A stretch of 64,000 bases of DNA, taken from NCBI RefSeq assembly GCF_011752995.1, contig NZ_VWWL01000022.1:86037-150036 (forward strand), given 5' to 3'. A program made the position numbers and the translations under genes. Shown piece by piece: positions 9,535 through 17,012 of this stretch. The notes beneath the pieces are model-generated. The model saw only the letters and a program-made list of their open reading frames with translations, made no database searches and had not been told where the DNA came from. Every line of letters begins with the position of its first letter. The first letter of the stretch is position 1. This stretch comes from Burkholderia sp. Ax-1724 (lineage in GTDB: Bacteria; Pseudomonadota; Gammaproteobacteria; Burkholderiales; Burkholderiaceae).

Positions 9535-10184
9535 GCGTGCATCCCCGCGATCGTGAAGCGCACCCGGTCGCCCGGTTGCAGCAGCGTGGGCGGACGGCGC
9601 GCCGGGTCGAACAGCGGCACCTCGGTGCGGCCGATCAGTTGCCAGCCGCCCGGCGACACGGCCGGATAAATGCCGGTCTGCTCGCCGCCGATGCCGACCG
9701 AGCCGACCGGCACCTCGAACCGCGGCGACGCGCGGCGCGGCGTGTGCAGCGCGGCGTCGAGCCCGCCCATATACGCGAAGCCCGGCTGGAAGCCGATGAA
9801 GAAGACCACATAACAGCCGCCCGCATGACGCTCGACGACCTCGCGCGCGGTCAGCCCCGTGTGTTCGGCGACCGCTTGCAGGTCGGGGCCGAACTTGCCG
9901 CCGTACTGCACCGGAATCTCGACGTCGCGGCCGGGCGCGTCGGTTGCGCTCGCCGCGCTCCAGGCCGTGAGCAGTTGTTCGGCGAGCGCGCCGGCATCGG
10001 CTTCGAGCGGGTCGAACACGAGCGTCAGATTGTTCATGCCGGGCACGACTTCGAGCACGTGGGCCCAGTCGCGCGCGGCAATCGCCGTGGCCCACACGCG
10101 CTGCTGGCATTCCAGCGTGGCGGGCGGCGGCGCTTCGCAGACGAGCGCGGCATCGCCGAGAGGAAAAATTCGTGGTTGGCTCAT
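9531..10184 (-). CDS. pxpB: 5-oxoprolinase subunit PxpB (KipI family)
   Basis: This 217-residue protein has the KipI/allophanate hydrolase subunit 1 signatures: RIFPLGDAALVCE at the start, VPGMNNLTLVFDP, IPVQYGGKFGPDL, and the strongly conserved FFIGFQPGFAYMGGLD and PRRASPRFEVPVGSVGIGG. Start ATG 10184 overlaps by four bases both with a short upstream ORF on the same strand and, at its other end, with pxpC. This is the first well-recognised gene of the operon. Confidence 0.93.
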   Translation of the reverse strand: MSQPRIFPLGDAALVCEAPPPATLECQQRVWATAIAARDWAHVLEVVPGMNNLTLVFDPLEADAGALAEQLLTAWSAASATDAPGRDVEIPVQYGGKFGPDLQAVAEHTGLTAREVVERHAGGCYVVFFIGFQPGFAYMGGLDAALHTPRRASPRFEVPVGSVGIGGEQTGIYPAVSPGGWQLIGRTEVPLFDPARRPPTLLQPGDRVRFTIAGMHA

Positions 10185-10291
10185 GGCTTGACGGTCTGGG
10201 TCGAGTCGAAAGAGGCGGCGGACAGCGCGGCGGCAGTCGCGACGATTCCCGCGATTACCGTAATTATTGCGACGAAGCGTGAGGCATACAT
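10181..10291 (-). CDS. Short hydrophobic ORF (36 aa) overlapping pxpB start
   Basis: On the minus strand an ATG at 10291 opens a 36-codon frame beginning MYASRFVAII, continuing through a ~20-residue Ala/Val/Ile-rich stretch that could span the membrane, and ending in a polar tail (FDSTQTVKP). Its TGA overlaps the pxpB ATG as ATGA, the same coupling seen between pxpB and pxpC. An in-frame ATG at 10312 would add seven residues. No Shine-Dalgarno is visible before either start. It could be a leader that couples translation to pxpB, a small membrane protein, or chance. Confidence 0.4.
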   Translation of the reverse strand: MYASRFVAIITVIAGIVATAAALSAASFDSTQTVKP

Positions 10292-10318
10292 TAGCGGCAA
10301 TGCGTGAGACATATATTA
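10277..10318. promoter_or_regulatory. Direct repeat, candidate operator between pxp operon and regulator
   Basis: Two 17-base direct repeats, GCGTGAGGCATACATTA at 10277 and GCGTGAGACATATATTA at 10302, match at 15 of 17 positions and are offset by 25 bases. They lie in the only AT-rich part of the 242-bp divergent region between pxpB and the winged-helix gene, and overlap the start of the short ORF. They could be a regulator binding site or a local duplication. Confidence 0.4.
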
Positions 10319-10426
10319 TCAATAAATTATCAACGTTTTACTAATAACAATTTTCTCCAGGCTCGCTGGAAACGTCCGCTCGTCGTACACTTTCGACACT
10401 TTCCACCCCATTTCCGAGAGCCTCGC

Positions 10427-10939
10427 ATGGCGCGTCATCCCACCAAGATCGTTTCGTCGGAGCATCTCGTCTCCGAGACCAGCGCGGAACTGTCCGAGCT
10501 CGAATACGCGCTGATCATGGCGGGCAACGCGTTCAACCGCTGGATGGTGCGTTGCATGTCGGCGGCCGGCGACAAGGACATGACCGCGATCGAGGTATCG
10601 CTGCTGCATCATGTAAGCCATCGCGAACGCCGCAAGAAACTGGCGGACATCTGCTTCGTGCTGAACATCGAGGACACGCACGTCGCCACTTACGCGCTCA
10701 AGAAGCTCGTAGCTAGAGGGTATGTAAAAAGCGAAAAGACCGGCAAGGAAGTGTTCTTCTCGGCGACCGAGGCGGGACGTGAACTGTGTCTGAAGTATCG
10801 CGAGGTGCGCGAGAACTGCCTGATTTCGACGCTCAAGGAAAGCGGCCTGACCAACCAGCAGATCGGCGAGGCCGCGCACCTGATGCGCAATGCGTCGGGG
10901 TTGTACGACACGGCGGCGCGCGCGGCGGCTTCGCTATAA
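10427..10939 (+). CDS. Winged-helix (MarR-like) transcriptional regulator
   Basis: This 170-residue protein has a central winged-helix region, about residues 55-115 (MTAIEVSLLHHVSHRERRKKLADICFVL..., then YALKKLVARGYVKSEKTGKEVFFSATEAG), typical of MarR-like regulators, flanked by helices that would dimerise. It is divergent from the pxp operon and so is the natural candidate for its regulator, though this is inferred from position only. ATG 10427 precedes ARHPTKIVSSEHLV; an in-frame extension upstream runs through the AT-rich intergenic region and is unlikely to be coding. Confidence 0.75.
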   Translation: MARHPTKIVSSEHLVSETSAELSELEYALIMAGNAFNRWMVRCMSAAGDKDMTAIEVSLLHHVSHRERRKKLADICFVLNIEDTHVATYALKKLVARGYVKSEKTGKEVFFSATEAGRELCLKYREVRENCLISTLKESGLTNQQIGEAAHLMRNASGLYDTAARAAASL

Positions 10940-11004
10940 GAACCGAATCAACGAAGGATAACGGCGGCATACCGCGCGAGCGTGCGCGCTTGCGCTTTAC
11001 CTTC

Positions 11005-11604
11005 TCAAACCGGCAAGCCCGGATGAAACCCCGCCTCGGTCACGATCAGATCGAGCGGAATATCGTGGGCTTCGCGCTCCAGTGCCTGCGTGCGGCACGC
11101 TTCATAGGCGATACCCACGGTGATCGGCTTCTGCGCCGCCGGCCAGCCGGCCAGCGTGCGGTCGTAATAGCCGCCGCCATAGCCGAGCCGGAAGCCGTCG
11201 TCGTCGAAACCGACGCATGGCACGAACAGCAGCTCGGGCAATACGATGCGCTCCGAGGTGGGCTCCGTGATCCGGTGATGGCCGATTCGCATCGGCATGT
11301 CGGGCGTCCATGCGTGAAATTCGAGCGGCGCGCCACGTTCTGTAACGATCGGCAAACTGGCCTCATGCCGCGCGCTGGCCGCGAGCCAGATCGCGATTGC
11401 GCCGCGCGCGTCGAACTCGCCCGCGAGCGGCCAGTAGAACCCCACGCCATGCACCGCGAAGTGCTTCAGCGCGTCGAGCACGCAGCGCCCGAGCGCGGCA
11501 TTGTTGGCCGGCTCGGAAGCCGCTTGCAGACGGGCTTCCAGTAGCATCCGGCGCAGCGCCTTTTTCGCTGACGGGACAGGGTTGCATGCTATGCTTGGGT
11601 CCAA
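11005..11604 (-). CDS. fthC: 5-formyltetrahydrofolate cyclo-ligase
   Basis: This 199-residue enzyme would convert 5-formyl-THF to 5,10-methenyl-THF using ATP. Family marks are AKKALRRMLLEAR near the N-terminus, LPELLFVPCVGFDDDGFRLGYGGGYYDRTLA, and the final IPLDLIVTE. No ATG lies before the first conserved motif. I choose TTG 11604 because GGAG stands six bases upstream of it; another TTG at 11631 would overlap the divergent gene. It faces the lytic transglycosylase gene head to head. Confidence 0.85.
   Translation of the reverse strand: MDPSIACNPVPSAKKALRRMLLEARLQAASEPANNAALGRCVLDALKHFAVHGVGFYWPLAGEFDARGAIAIWLAASARHEASLPIVTERGAPLEFHAWTPDMPMRIGHHRITEPTSERIVLPELLFVPCVGFDDDGFRLGYGGGYYDRTLAGWPAAQKPITVGIAYEACRTQALEREAHDIPLDLIVTEAGFHPGLPV
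11568..11595 (+). promoter_or_regulatory. Candidate extended -10 promoter of the lytic transglycosylase gene
   Basis: CTGACG (11568-11573), a 16-base spacer, and TATGCT (11590-11595) preceded by TGC form a plausible sigma-70 promoter with an extended -10. Transcription would begin about 23 bases before the ATG at 11625. The element lies inside the first codons of the divergent fthC gene. Confidence 0.4.
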
Positions 11605-11624
11605 TTTGCGCTCCAGAAACAACG

Positions 11625-13592
11625 ATGTCAAAAAGCCTCTTTCGAGTATATCGCGCGGTTGGCATGGCGCTCGCCGCGGCGGCGCTCGTCGCGTGCAGCA
11701 CGGCTTCCGCCGTCAGACCGATTCCGATCACCCAGCTCACGAACGACGACCAGATCTTCGTGCAGCTTCGTGAAGCCGCCCGCACCAACGATGCCGGACG
11801 CGCGGCCCAGCTCGCGAGCATGATCCCGAATTACCCGGCGCCGTCGTATGTGGAGTACTTCCAGATCAAGCCGCAGCTGTTCGACTCGAGCGGCCATGCG
11901 CGCGTCGATGCGCCCGACGCGCCGGTGCTCGCGTTCCTGCAGAAGTACGACGGCCAGGCAATTGCCGACCGTCTGCGCAACGACTACCTGAACGTGCTCG
12001 GCACACGCCACGACTGGCGCAACTTCGACCAGCAGTACGCGAAGTTCGTGCTCGACGACGACACCCAGGTGAAGTGCTACGCGCTCGAATCGCGCGCCTC
12101 GCGCGGCGAAAACGTCGCCGATGCGGCGCGCGCGCTGCTCGTCGATCCGAAATGGTACGGCGACGGCTGCGTCGATCTCATCACGGTGCTCGGCGCGAAC
12201 CGCCAGTTCAGCAGCAACGACGTCTGGCAGCAGATTCGCCTTGCGTACGAGCAGAACTACACGAGCACCGGCAGCAAGCTCGTCGACGCGCTCGCCGACC
12301 AGGCGCCCGATCCGGTGCAGTTCAGCCAGGCGGTCAATACGCCGCCGCTGTTGCTTGCGCGCGGCGTCGGCGCCGATCCGCAGGCGCATCAGCTGGCGCT
12401 GCTCGCGATCACGCGCATGGCGCGCAACGATCCGGCGATGGCGGCGGCCACGTTCGCGTCGGTCGCGCCGTCGCTGAATTCGCCCGAGCGCGCGATCGGC
12501 TGGGGCACGATCGGCTATCAGGGCGCGCTCAAGCAGATGCCCGGCGCGGTCGACTGGTTCCGGCTCTCGGCCAACGCGCCGCTGTCGAATCCCGCGTATG
12601 AATGGCGCACGCGCAGCGCGCTGCTCGCCGGCGACTGGAACATGGTGCGCTGGTCGATCGAGCAGATGCCCGAGTCGCTGCGCAAGCAGCCGTCGTGGGT
12701 GTACTGGCATGCGCGCGCGCTGAAGCAGGCCGGCGACACGGCCACGGCCAGCCAGGAATTCCAGTCGATCTCGTCGAACTTCAACTTCTACGGCCAGCTC
12801 GCGCTCGAAGAACTCGGCCAGAAGATCACCGTGCCGCCGAAGACCACGGTCACCGACGCCGAAGTGCAGCAGGCCGGCAACACGCCGGGCTTCGACCTCG
12901 CGCAGCGCTTCTATGCGCTGAATCTGCGGCTCGAAGGCAATCGCGAATGGAACTGGCCGCTGCGCAACATGACCGACCGGCAACTGCTCGCCGCCGCCGA
13001 GTACGCGCGCCGCATCCAGCTGTACGACCGCACCGTCAACACCGCGGACCGCACGAAGAGCGAGCACGATTTCTCGCTGCGCTATCTGTCGCCGTTCCGC
13101 GATATCGTCGAACAGGACGCGCAGTCGAGCGGGCTCGACATCGAATGGGCGTACGGGCTGATCCGCCAGGAGTCGCGCTTCATCATCAATGCGCGTTCGG
13201 AAGTCGGCGCGGGCGGTCTGATGCAGTTGATGCCGGCCACCGCGCAACTGGTCGCGAAGAAGATCGGTCTCGGCCCGGTGTCGCGCGAGCAGATGAACGA
13301 CATCAACACCAACATCCTGCTCGGCACGAACTACCTGGCGATGATCTACAATCAATTCGACGGGTCCGCCGTGCTGGCTACCGCCGGCTACAACGCAGGT
13401 CCGGGCCGTCCGCGCAACTGGCGGCAGTCGCTGCAGCGCCCGGTCGAAGGTGCGATCTTCGCCGAGGCGATTCCGTTCCAGGAAACCCGCGACTACGTCA
13501 AGAATGTGCTGTCCAACACGGTCTACTACGCGGCATTGTTCGAAGGCCGTCCGCAATCGCTGAAGGCGCGCCTGGGTTACATCGCACCGTAA
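11625..13592 (+). CDS. Soluble lytic murein transglycosylase, lipoprotein
   Basis: This 655-residue protein begins with a lipoprotein signal peptide ending in LVAC-S (Cys about residue 24). A long helical-repeat region follows, then a C-terminal SLT domain. The catalytic Glu is E516 in RQESRF, followed by the family motifs GAGGLMQLMPATA, NILLGTNYLAMI and ATAGYNAGPGR. It cleaves the glycan strand of peptidoglycan to 1,6-anhydromuramyl products. Lipidation suggests an outer-membrane anchor, unlike the soluble E. coli Slt70. It is transcribed divergently from fthC. Confidence 0.92.
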   Translation: MSKSLFRVYRAVGMALAAAALVACSTASAVRPIPITQLTNDDQIFVQLREAARTNDAGRAAQLASMIPNYPAPSYVEYFQIKPQLFDSSGHARVDAPDAPVLAFLQKYDGQAIADRLRNDYLNVLGTRHDWRNFDQQYAKFVLDDDTQVKCYALESRASRGENVADAARALLVDPKWYGDGCVDLITVLGANRQFSSNDVWQQIRLAYEQNYTSTGSKLVDALADQAPDPVQFSQAVNTPPLLLARGVGADPQAHQLALLAITRMARNDPAMAAATFASVAPSLNSPERAIGWGTIGYQGALKQMPGAVDWFRLSANAPLSNPAYEWRTRSALLAGDWNMVRWSIEQMPESLRKQPSWVYWHARALKQAGDTATASQEFQSISSNFNFYGQLALEELGQKITVPPKTTVTDAEVQQAGNTPGFDLAQRFYALNLRLEGNREWNWPLRNMTDRQLLAAAEYARRIQLYDRTVNTADRTKSEHDFSLRYLSPFRDIVEQDAQSSGLDIEWAYGLIRQESRFIINARSEVGAGGLMQLMPATAQLVAKKIGLGPVSREQMNDINTNILLGTNYLAMIYNQFDGSAVLATAGYNAGPGRPRNWRQSLQRPVEGAIFAEAIPFQETRDYVKNVLSNTVYYAALFEGRPQSLKARLGYIAP

Positions 13593-13673
13593 GCGCCATG
13601 CCGCCGCGACCTCGCTCCGGGGTTGCGGCGCGCCTCGCCAGCCGTTGCCGCGGCTTCCAGCTGGGAGTCGAAA

Positions 13674-14627
13674 ATGCGACATCAAGCCATTGCGATCATC
13701 GGCGGCTCCGGGTTTATCGGCAGCCAGCTCGTCAACGCGCTCGTCGAGATGGGCAAGGACGTGCGCATCGCCACACGGCGGCGCTACAACGCGCGCCATC
13801 TCACCATGCTGCCGATCGACGTGATCGAAACCGACGTGTTCGATCCGGTCCAGCTTGCGCGTTTCGTCGAGGGCGCCGACTGCGCGATCAACCTCATCGG
13901 CGTGCTGCACGGCAAACGCGGCAAACCCTATGGTGCCGAGTTCGCGCACGCGCATGTCGATCTGCCGACGCGCATCGTCGCCGCCTGCGAAGGCAAGGGC
14001 GTGCATCGGCTGATTCATCTGAGCGCGCTCGGCGCCAATCCGAACGGCCCGAGCATGTACTCGCGCTCGAAGGGCGACGGCGAGAAGGCCGTGCATGCGG
14101 CGAACGTCGCGTGGACGATTTTTCGGCCATCGGTCGTGTTCGGTCCCGGCGACCAGTTCCTCAACAAGTTCGCGTTCCTGCAACGCGTGTTCCCGGTGAT
14201 TCCGCTCGCGATGCCCGATGCGCAATTCCAGCCGGTCTATGTCGGCGACGTGGCGAAGGCGATCGTCAACGTGCTCGATCTCGACGCCGCCAGCGGCCGC
14301 ACCTACGAACTCGGCGGCCCGACCGTCTATACGCTCGAAGACCTCGTCGCGTATTGCGGCGACGTGATCGGCAAGCATGCGCGCATCATCCGGCTGCCCG
14401 AAACGCTTGCGCGTTTGCAGGCGCTGAGCTTCGAAATGGCACCCGGCGAACCGGCGATTTCGCGCGACAATCTCGATTCGATGAAGGTCGACAACGTGCT
14501 GAGCGGACCGCTCGCGCCCGAACTCGGGCTCGAACCGACCAGCATCGAGGCGATCGTGCCGACGTATCTGAGCGGCTCGGCCACGCGTTCGCGTCTCGAT
14601 GACTTCCGCGCGAACGCCGGACGCTGA
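13674..14627 (+). CDS. NDUFA9-like NAD(P)-binding protein (atypical SDR)
   Basis: This 317-residue Rossmann-fold protein of the complex I NDUFA9 subunit-like family has the nucleotide-binding motif IGGSGFIGSQLV at residues 8-19, an NLIGVLHGKRG segment, LIHLSALGANP and YSRSKGDGEKAV, in which the SDR catalytic Tyr-Lys pair is present as YSRSK, and WTIFRPSVVFGPGD. Mammalian homologues stabilise complex I; the bacterial role is unclear. ATG 13674 follows GGGAG and starts the Rossmann fold, so it is preferred over ATG 13623. It sits 81 bases after the transglycosylase gene. Confidence 0.85.
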   Translation: MRHQAIAIIGGSGFIGSQLVNALVEMGKDVRIATRRRYNARHLTMLPIDVIETDVFDPVQLARFVEGADCAINLIGVLHGKRGKPYGAEFAHAHVDLPTRIVAACEGKGVHRLIHLSALGANPNGPSMYSRSKGDGEKAVHAANVAWTIFRPSVVFGPGDQFLNKFAFLQRVFPVIPLAMPDAQFQPVYVGDVAKAIVNVLDLDAASGRTYELGGPTVYTLEDLVAYCGDVIGKHARIIRLPETLARLQALSFEMAPGEPAISRDNLDSMKVDNVLSGPLAPELGLEPTSIEAIVPTYLSGSATRSRLDDFRANAGR

Positions 14628-14669
14628 AGCCTTGCCCATTTCCTTTCTCACTCTTCTTTCCTGCCAGGC

Positions 14670-15323
14670 ATGAAACTTCTCATTGGCGACAAAAACTACT
14701 CGTCATGGTCCATGCGTCCATGGCTGCTGCTCAAGCATTTCGGCATTCCGTTCGATGAGGCGTTGATCCTGCTGAACGAGCCGGACACGAACGCGAAGGT
14801 GCTCGCTCAGGCGCCGCGCGGACCCGGCAAGGTGCCCTGCCTGATCGACGACGCGGGGCAGGCCGTGTGGGATTCGCTCGCGATCGCCGAAACGCTCGCC
14901 GAGCGTTTCCCGCAGCATGCGCTGTGGCCGCGCGACGCGGCGGCGCGCGCACACGCGCGCAGCGTCAGCGCCGAGATGCATTCGGGCTTCGGCGAACTGC
15001 GCTCGAACATGTGGATGAACATTCGCGCGTCGTTCCCGGGCAAGAACGCGAAGCCCGGCGTGCTCGCCGATATCGCGCGCATCGAGGCGCTCTGGGGCGA
15101 TTGCCTGCAACGCTATGGCGGCCCGTTCCTGTTCGGCGAGTTCGGCATTGCCGATGCGATGTACGCGCCGGTCGCGATGCGCTTCAACACATGGCAGCCG
15201 GCGTTGTCGGCTGCGGCCGCGGCCTATGTCGAGCGAGTCACCGCGCTGCCCGCGGTCGCTGCGTGGATCGAGGCCGCGCACGGCGAAACGCACGCGATTC
15301 CCTATCAAGACGAATGCCCATGA
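14670..15323 (+). CDS. Glutathione S-transferase family protein
   Basis: This 217-residue protein has a thioredoxin-like N-terminal half (KLLIGDKNYSSWSMRPWLLLKHFGIPF; GKVPCLIDD with the cis-Pro motif VP; DSLAIAETLAERFP) and a helical C-terminal half. The YSSWSMRPW start is common to a bacterial GST subgroup, with Ser as probable catalytic residue. The substrate is unknown. Its stop overlaps the start of the CCA-enzyme gene (ATGA), so the two are likely co-transcribed. Confidence 0.9.
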   Translation: MKLLIGDKNYSSWSMRPWLLLKHFGIPFDEALILLNEPDTNAKVLAQAPRGPGKVPCLIDDAGQAVWDSLAIAETLAERFPQHALWPRDAAARAHARSVSAEMHSGFGELRSNMWMNIRASFPGKNAKPGVLADIARIEALWGDCLQRYGGPFLFGEFGIADAMYAPVAMRFNTWQPALSAAAAAYVERVTALPAVAAWIEAAHGETHAIPYQDECP

Positions 15324-16552
15324 ATATCTATGCAGTAGGCGGTGCGATCCGCGACGAACTGCTCGGCGTGCCGGTGCAGGATCGCGATTACGTGGTGGTG
15401 GGCGCGACGCCCGAGCAGATGGTGGCGCAGGGTTATCGTCCGGTCGGCAAGGACTTCCCGGTATTCCTGCATCCGCAGACGCACGAGGAGTACGCGCTCG
15501 CGCGCACCGAGCGCAAGACGGCGGCCGGCTATCACGGCTTCCAGTTTTTCTACGCACCCGACGTCACGCTCGAAGAGGACCTCGCGCGGCGCGATCTGAC
15601 GATCAACGCGATGGCGCGCGAGGTGCGTCCGGACGGCGAGCTGAGCGGGCCGGTCGTCGATCCGTTCAATGGCCAGGCCGATCTTCAGGCGCGGCTTTTT
15701 CGCCACGTCAGCGCCGCGTTCCTCGAAGACCCGGTGCGGATTCTGCGCATCGCGCGGTTCGCGGCGCGTTTCGTCGATTTCACCGTCGCGCCCGAAACGA
15801 GGGCGCTGATGCGCGCGATGGTCGCGGAAGGCGAGGCCGACGCGCTGGTGGCCGAGCGTGTGTGGCAGGAGGTGTCGCGCGGGCTGATGGAGAAGAAGCC
15901 GTCGCGGATGTTTGCGGTGCTGCGCGAGTGCGGCGCGCTCGCGCGGATTTTGCCCGAGATCGACGCGCTGTTCGGCGTGCCGCAACGCGCCGACTATCAC
16001 CCCGAGGTCGATACGGGCGTCCACGTGATGATGGTGCTCGACCATGCCGCACAGCAGGGCTATGCGCTGCCGGTGCGCTTTGCGGCGCTCACGCACGATC
16101 TCGGCAAGGCGACCACGCCCGAGGACGTGCTGCCGCGCCACATCGGCCATGAGGGCCGCAGCGTCGATCTGCTCAAGCCGCTGTGCGAGCGGCTGCGCGT
16201 GCCGAACGAGTGCCGCGACCTCGCGCTGCTGGTGGCGCGCGAGCACGGCAATATTCATCGCGTGATGGAAATGGGCGCGGCCGCGCTCGTGCGGCTTTTC
16301 GAGCGCAGCGACGCGATCCGAAAGCCGGCGCGCTTCGCCGAGGCGTTGCAGGCGTGCGAGTCCGACGCGCGCGGGCGGCTTGGCTTCGAGACGCGCGATT
16401 ATCCGCAGGCGGAGCGGCTCAGGGTGGCGTTGGTCGCCGCGCGCGGCGTCGATGCGGGAGCGGTCGCGAAGCGTTTCGCCGATGCGCCGGCCGGCATCAA
16501 GGACGCCGTGCATCAGGAGCGCATTCGGGCGGTGGAAACGGCGATTGCTTAG
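15320..16552 (+). CDS. cca: Multifunctional CCA tRNA nucleotidyltransferase / phosphohydrolase
   Basis: This 410-residue enzyme adds or repairs the 3' CCA of tRNAs. N-terminal class II nucleotidyltransferase motifs are MNIYAVGGAIRDELLG, VQDRDYVVVG (catalytic Asp pair), LARTERKT, RRDLTINAMA and EDPVRILRIARFAARF. The C-terminal HD domain (RFAALTHDLGKATTP, REHGNIHRV) marks the multifunctional form with phosphohydrolase activity. Start ATG 15320 overlaps the GST stop and gives the canonical N-terminus; an in-frame ATG six bases upstream is less likely. Confidence 0.95.
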   Translation: MNIYAVGGAIRDELLGVPVQDRDYVVVGATPEQMVAQGYRPVGKDFPVFLHPQTHEEYALARTERKTAAGYHGFQFFYAPDVTLEEDLARRDLTINAMAREVRPDGELSGPVVDPFNGQADLQARLFRHVSAAFLEDPVRILRIARFAARFVDFTVAPETRALMRAMVAEGEADALVAERVWQEVSRGLMEKKPSRMFAVLRECGALARILPEIDALFGVPQRADYHPEVDTGVHVMMVLDHAAQQGYALPVRFAALTHDLGKATTPEDVLPRHIGHEGRSVDLLKPLCERLRVPNECRDLALLVAREHGNIHRVMEMGAAALVRLFERSDAIRKPARFAEALQACESDARGRLGFETRDYPQAERLRVALVAARGVDAGAVAKRFADAPAGIKDAVHQERIRAVETAIA

Positions 16553-16786
16553 GGGGTGTTGGCGGGCCGTAGCGGTGCGGGTGGATTGGCCGCCGTCGCT
16601 GAGGTGAGTGCCCGCTGTCAAATCCGCAGGCTGTGCGGCTTGTGCGCCGCCGTGCAATGGATGCGGCGATCGGCTACAGGCTCTCGTGGGCGACGCGGCT
16701 GTACAGGCGGTTTGGGCCGCTGTCGCCGCCGTCAGTCCCGGTCATCGCCATCAGGGCGGTGGCGAGCGCCGCGAAACCGCCAACGC

Positions 16787-16981
16787 CTACAACGCCCGCG
16801 CCAGCAGCGACAACAGCATCGACAGTACCAGCGTCGACATGAACGGAAACGGATACTCCCGGCCGAACAGCCGCAAGGTCACGTCGCCGGGCATCCGGCC
16901 GATGCCGAGCTTCCTGAGCCACGGCCAGCAGGACGACAGCACTGCGACGGCAATGAAGGTGGTTAGAAGCCAGCGGATCAT
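16787..16981 (-). CDS. DUF2905 small membrane protein
   Basis: This 64-residue protein has two hydrophobic segments (IRWLLTTFIAVAVLSSCWPWL and FMSTLVLSMLLSLLARAL) separated by the DUF2905 signature RKLGIGRMPGDVTLRLFGREYPFPF. The function of the family is unknown. It starts 31 bases after the methyltransferase gene stops on the same strand, so it is probably the second gene of that operon. Confidence 0.85.
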   Translation of the reverse strand: MIRWLLTTFIAVAVLSSCWPWLRKLGIGRMPGDVTLRLFGREYPFPFMSTLVLSMLLSLLARAL

Positions 16982-17012
16982 CGCGAGTCCTCGAGCTTGG
17001 GCCGGGCGGAAA

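Noticed and set aside
8500..10110. A continuous minus-strand frame that would fuse an N-terminal extension onto PxpC
   Set aside because: PxpC begins naturally at ATG 9534, overlapping the pxpB stop as ATGA; the extension is the out-of-frame shadow of pxpB.
10940..11624. 6S RNA gene expected next to fthC, as in gammaproteobacteria
   Set aside because: Only 65 bases lie after fthC and 20 before it; there is no room for a ~180-nt RNA.
13623..13673. ATG 13623 as start of the NDUFA9-like protein
   Set aside because: The 17 extra residues are not Rossmann-like; ATG 13674 has GGGAG upstream and begins immediately before the nucleotide-binding motif.
11628..14651. A 1007-codon open frame on the minus strand opposite the transglycosylase and NDUFA9-like genes
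   Set aside because: It is Arg/Ala/Asp/His-rich without domains and exactly mirrors two well-supported plus-strand genes; it is a GC-rich shadow frame.
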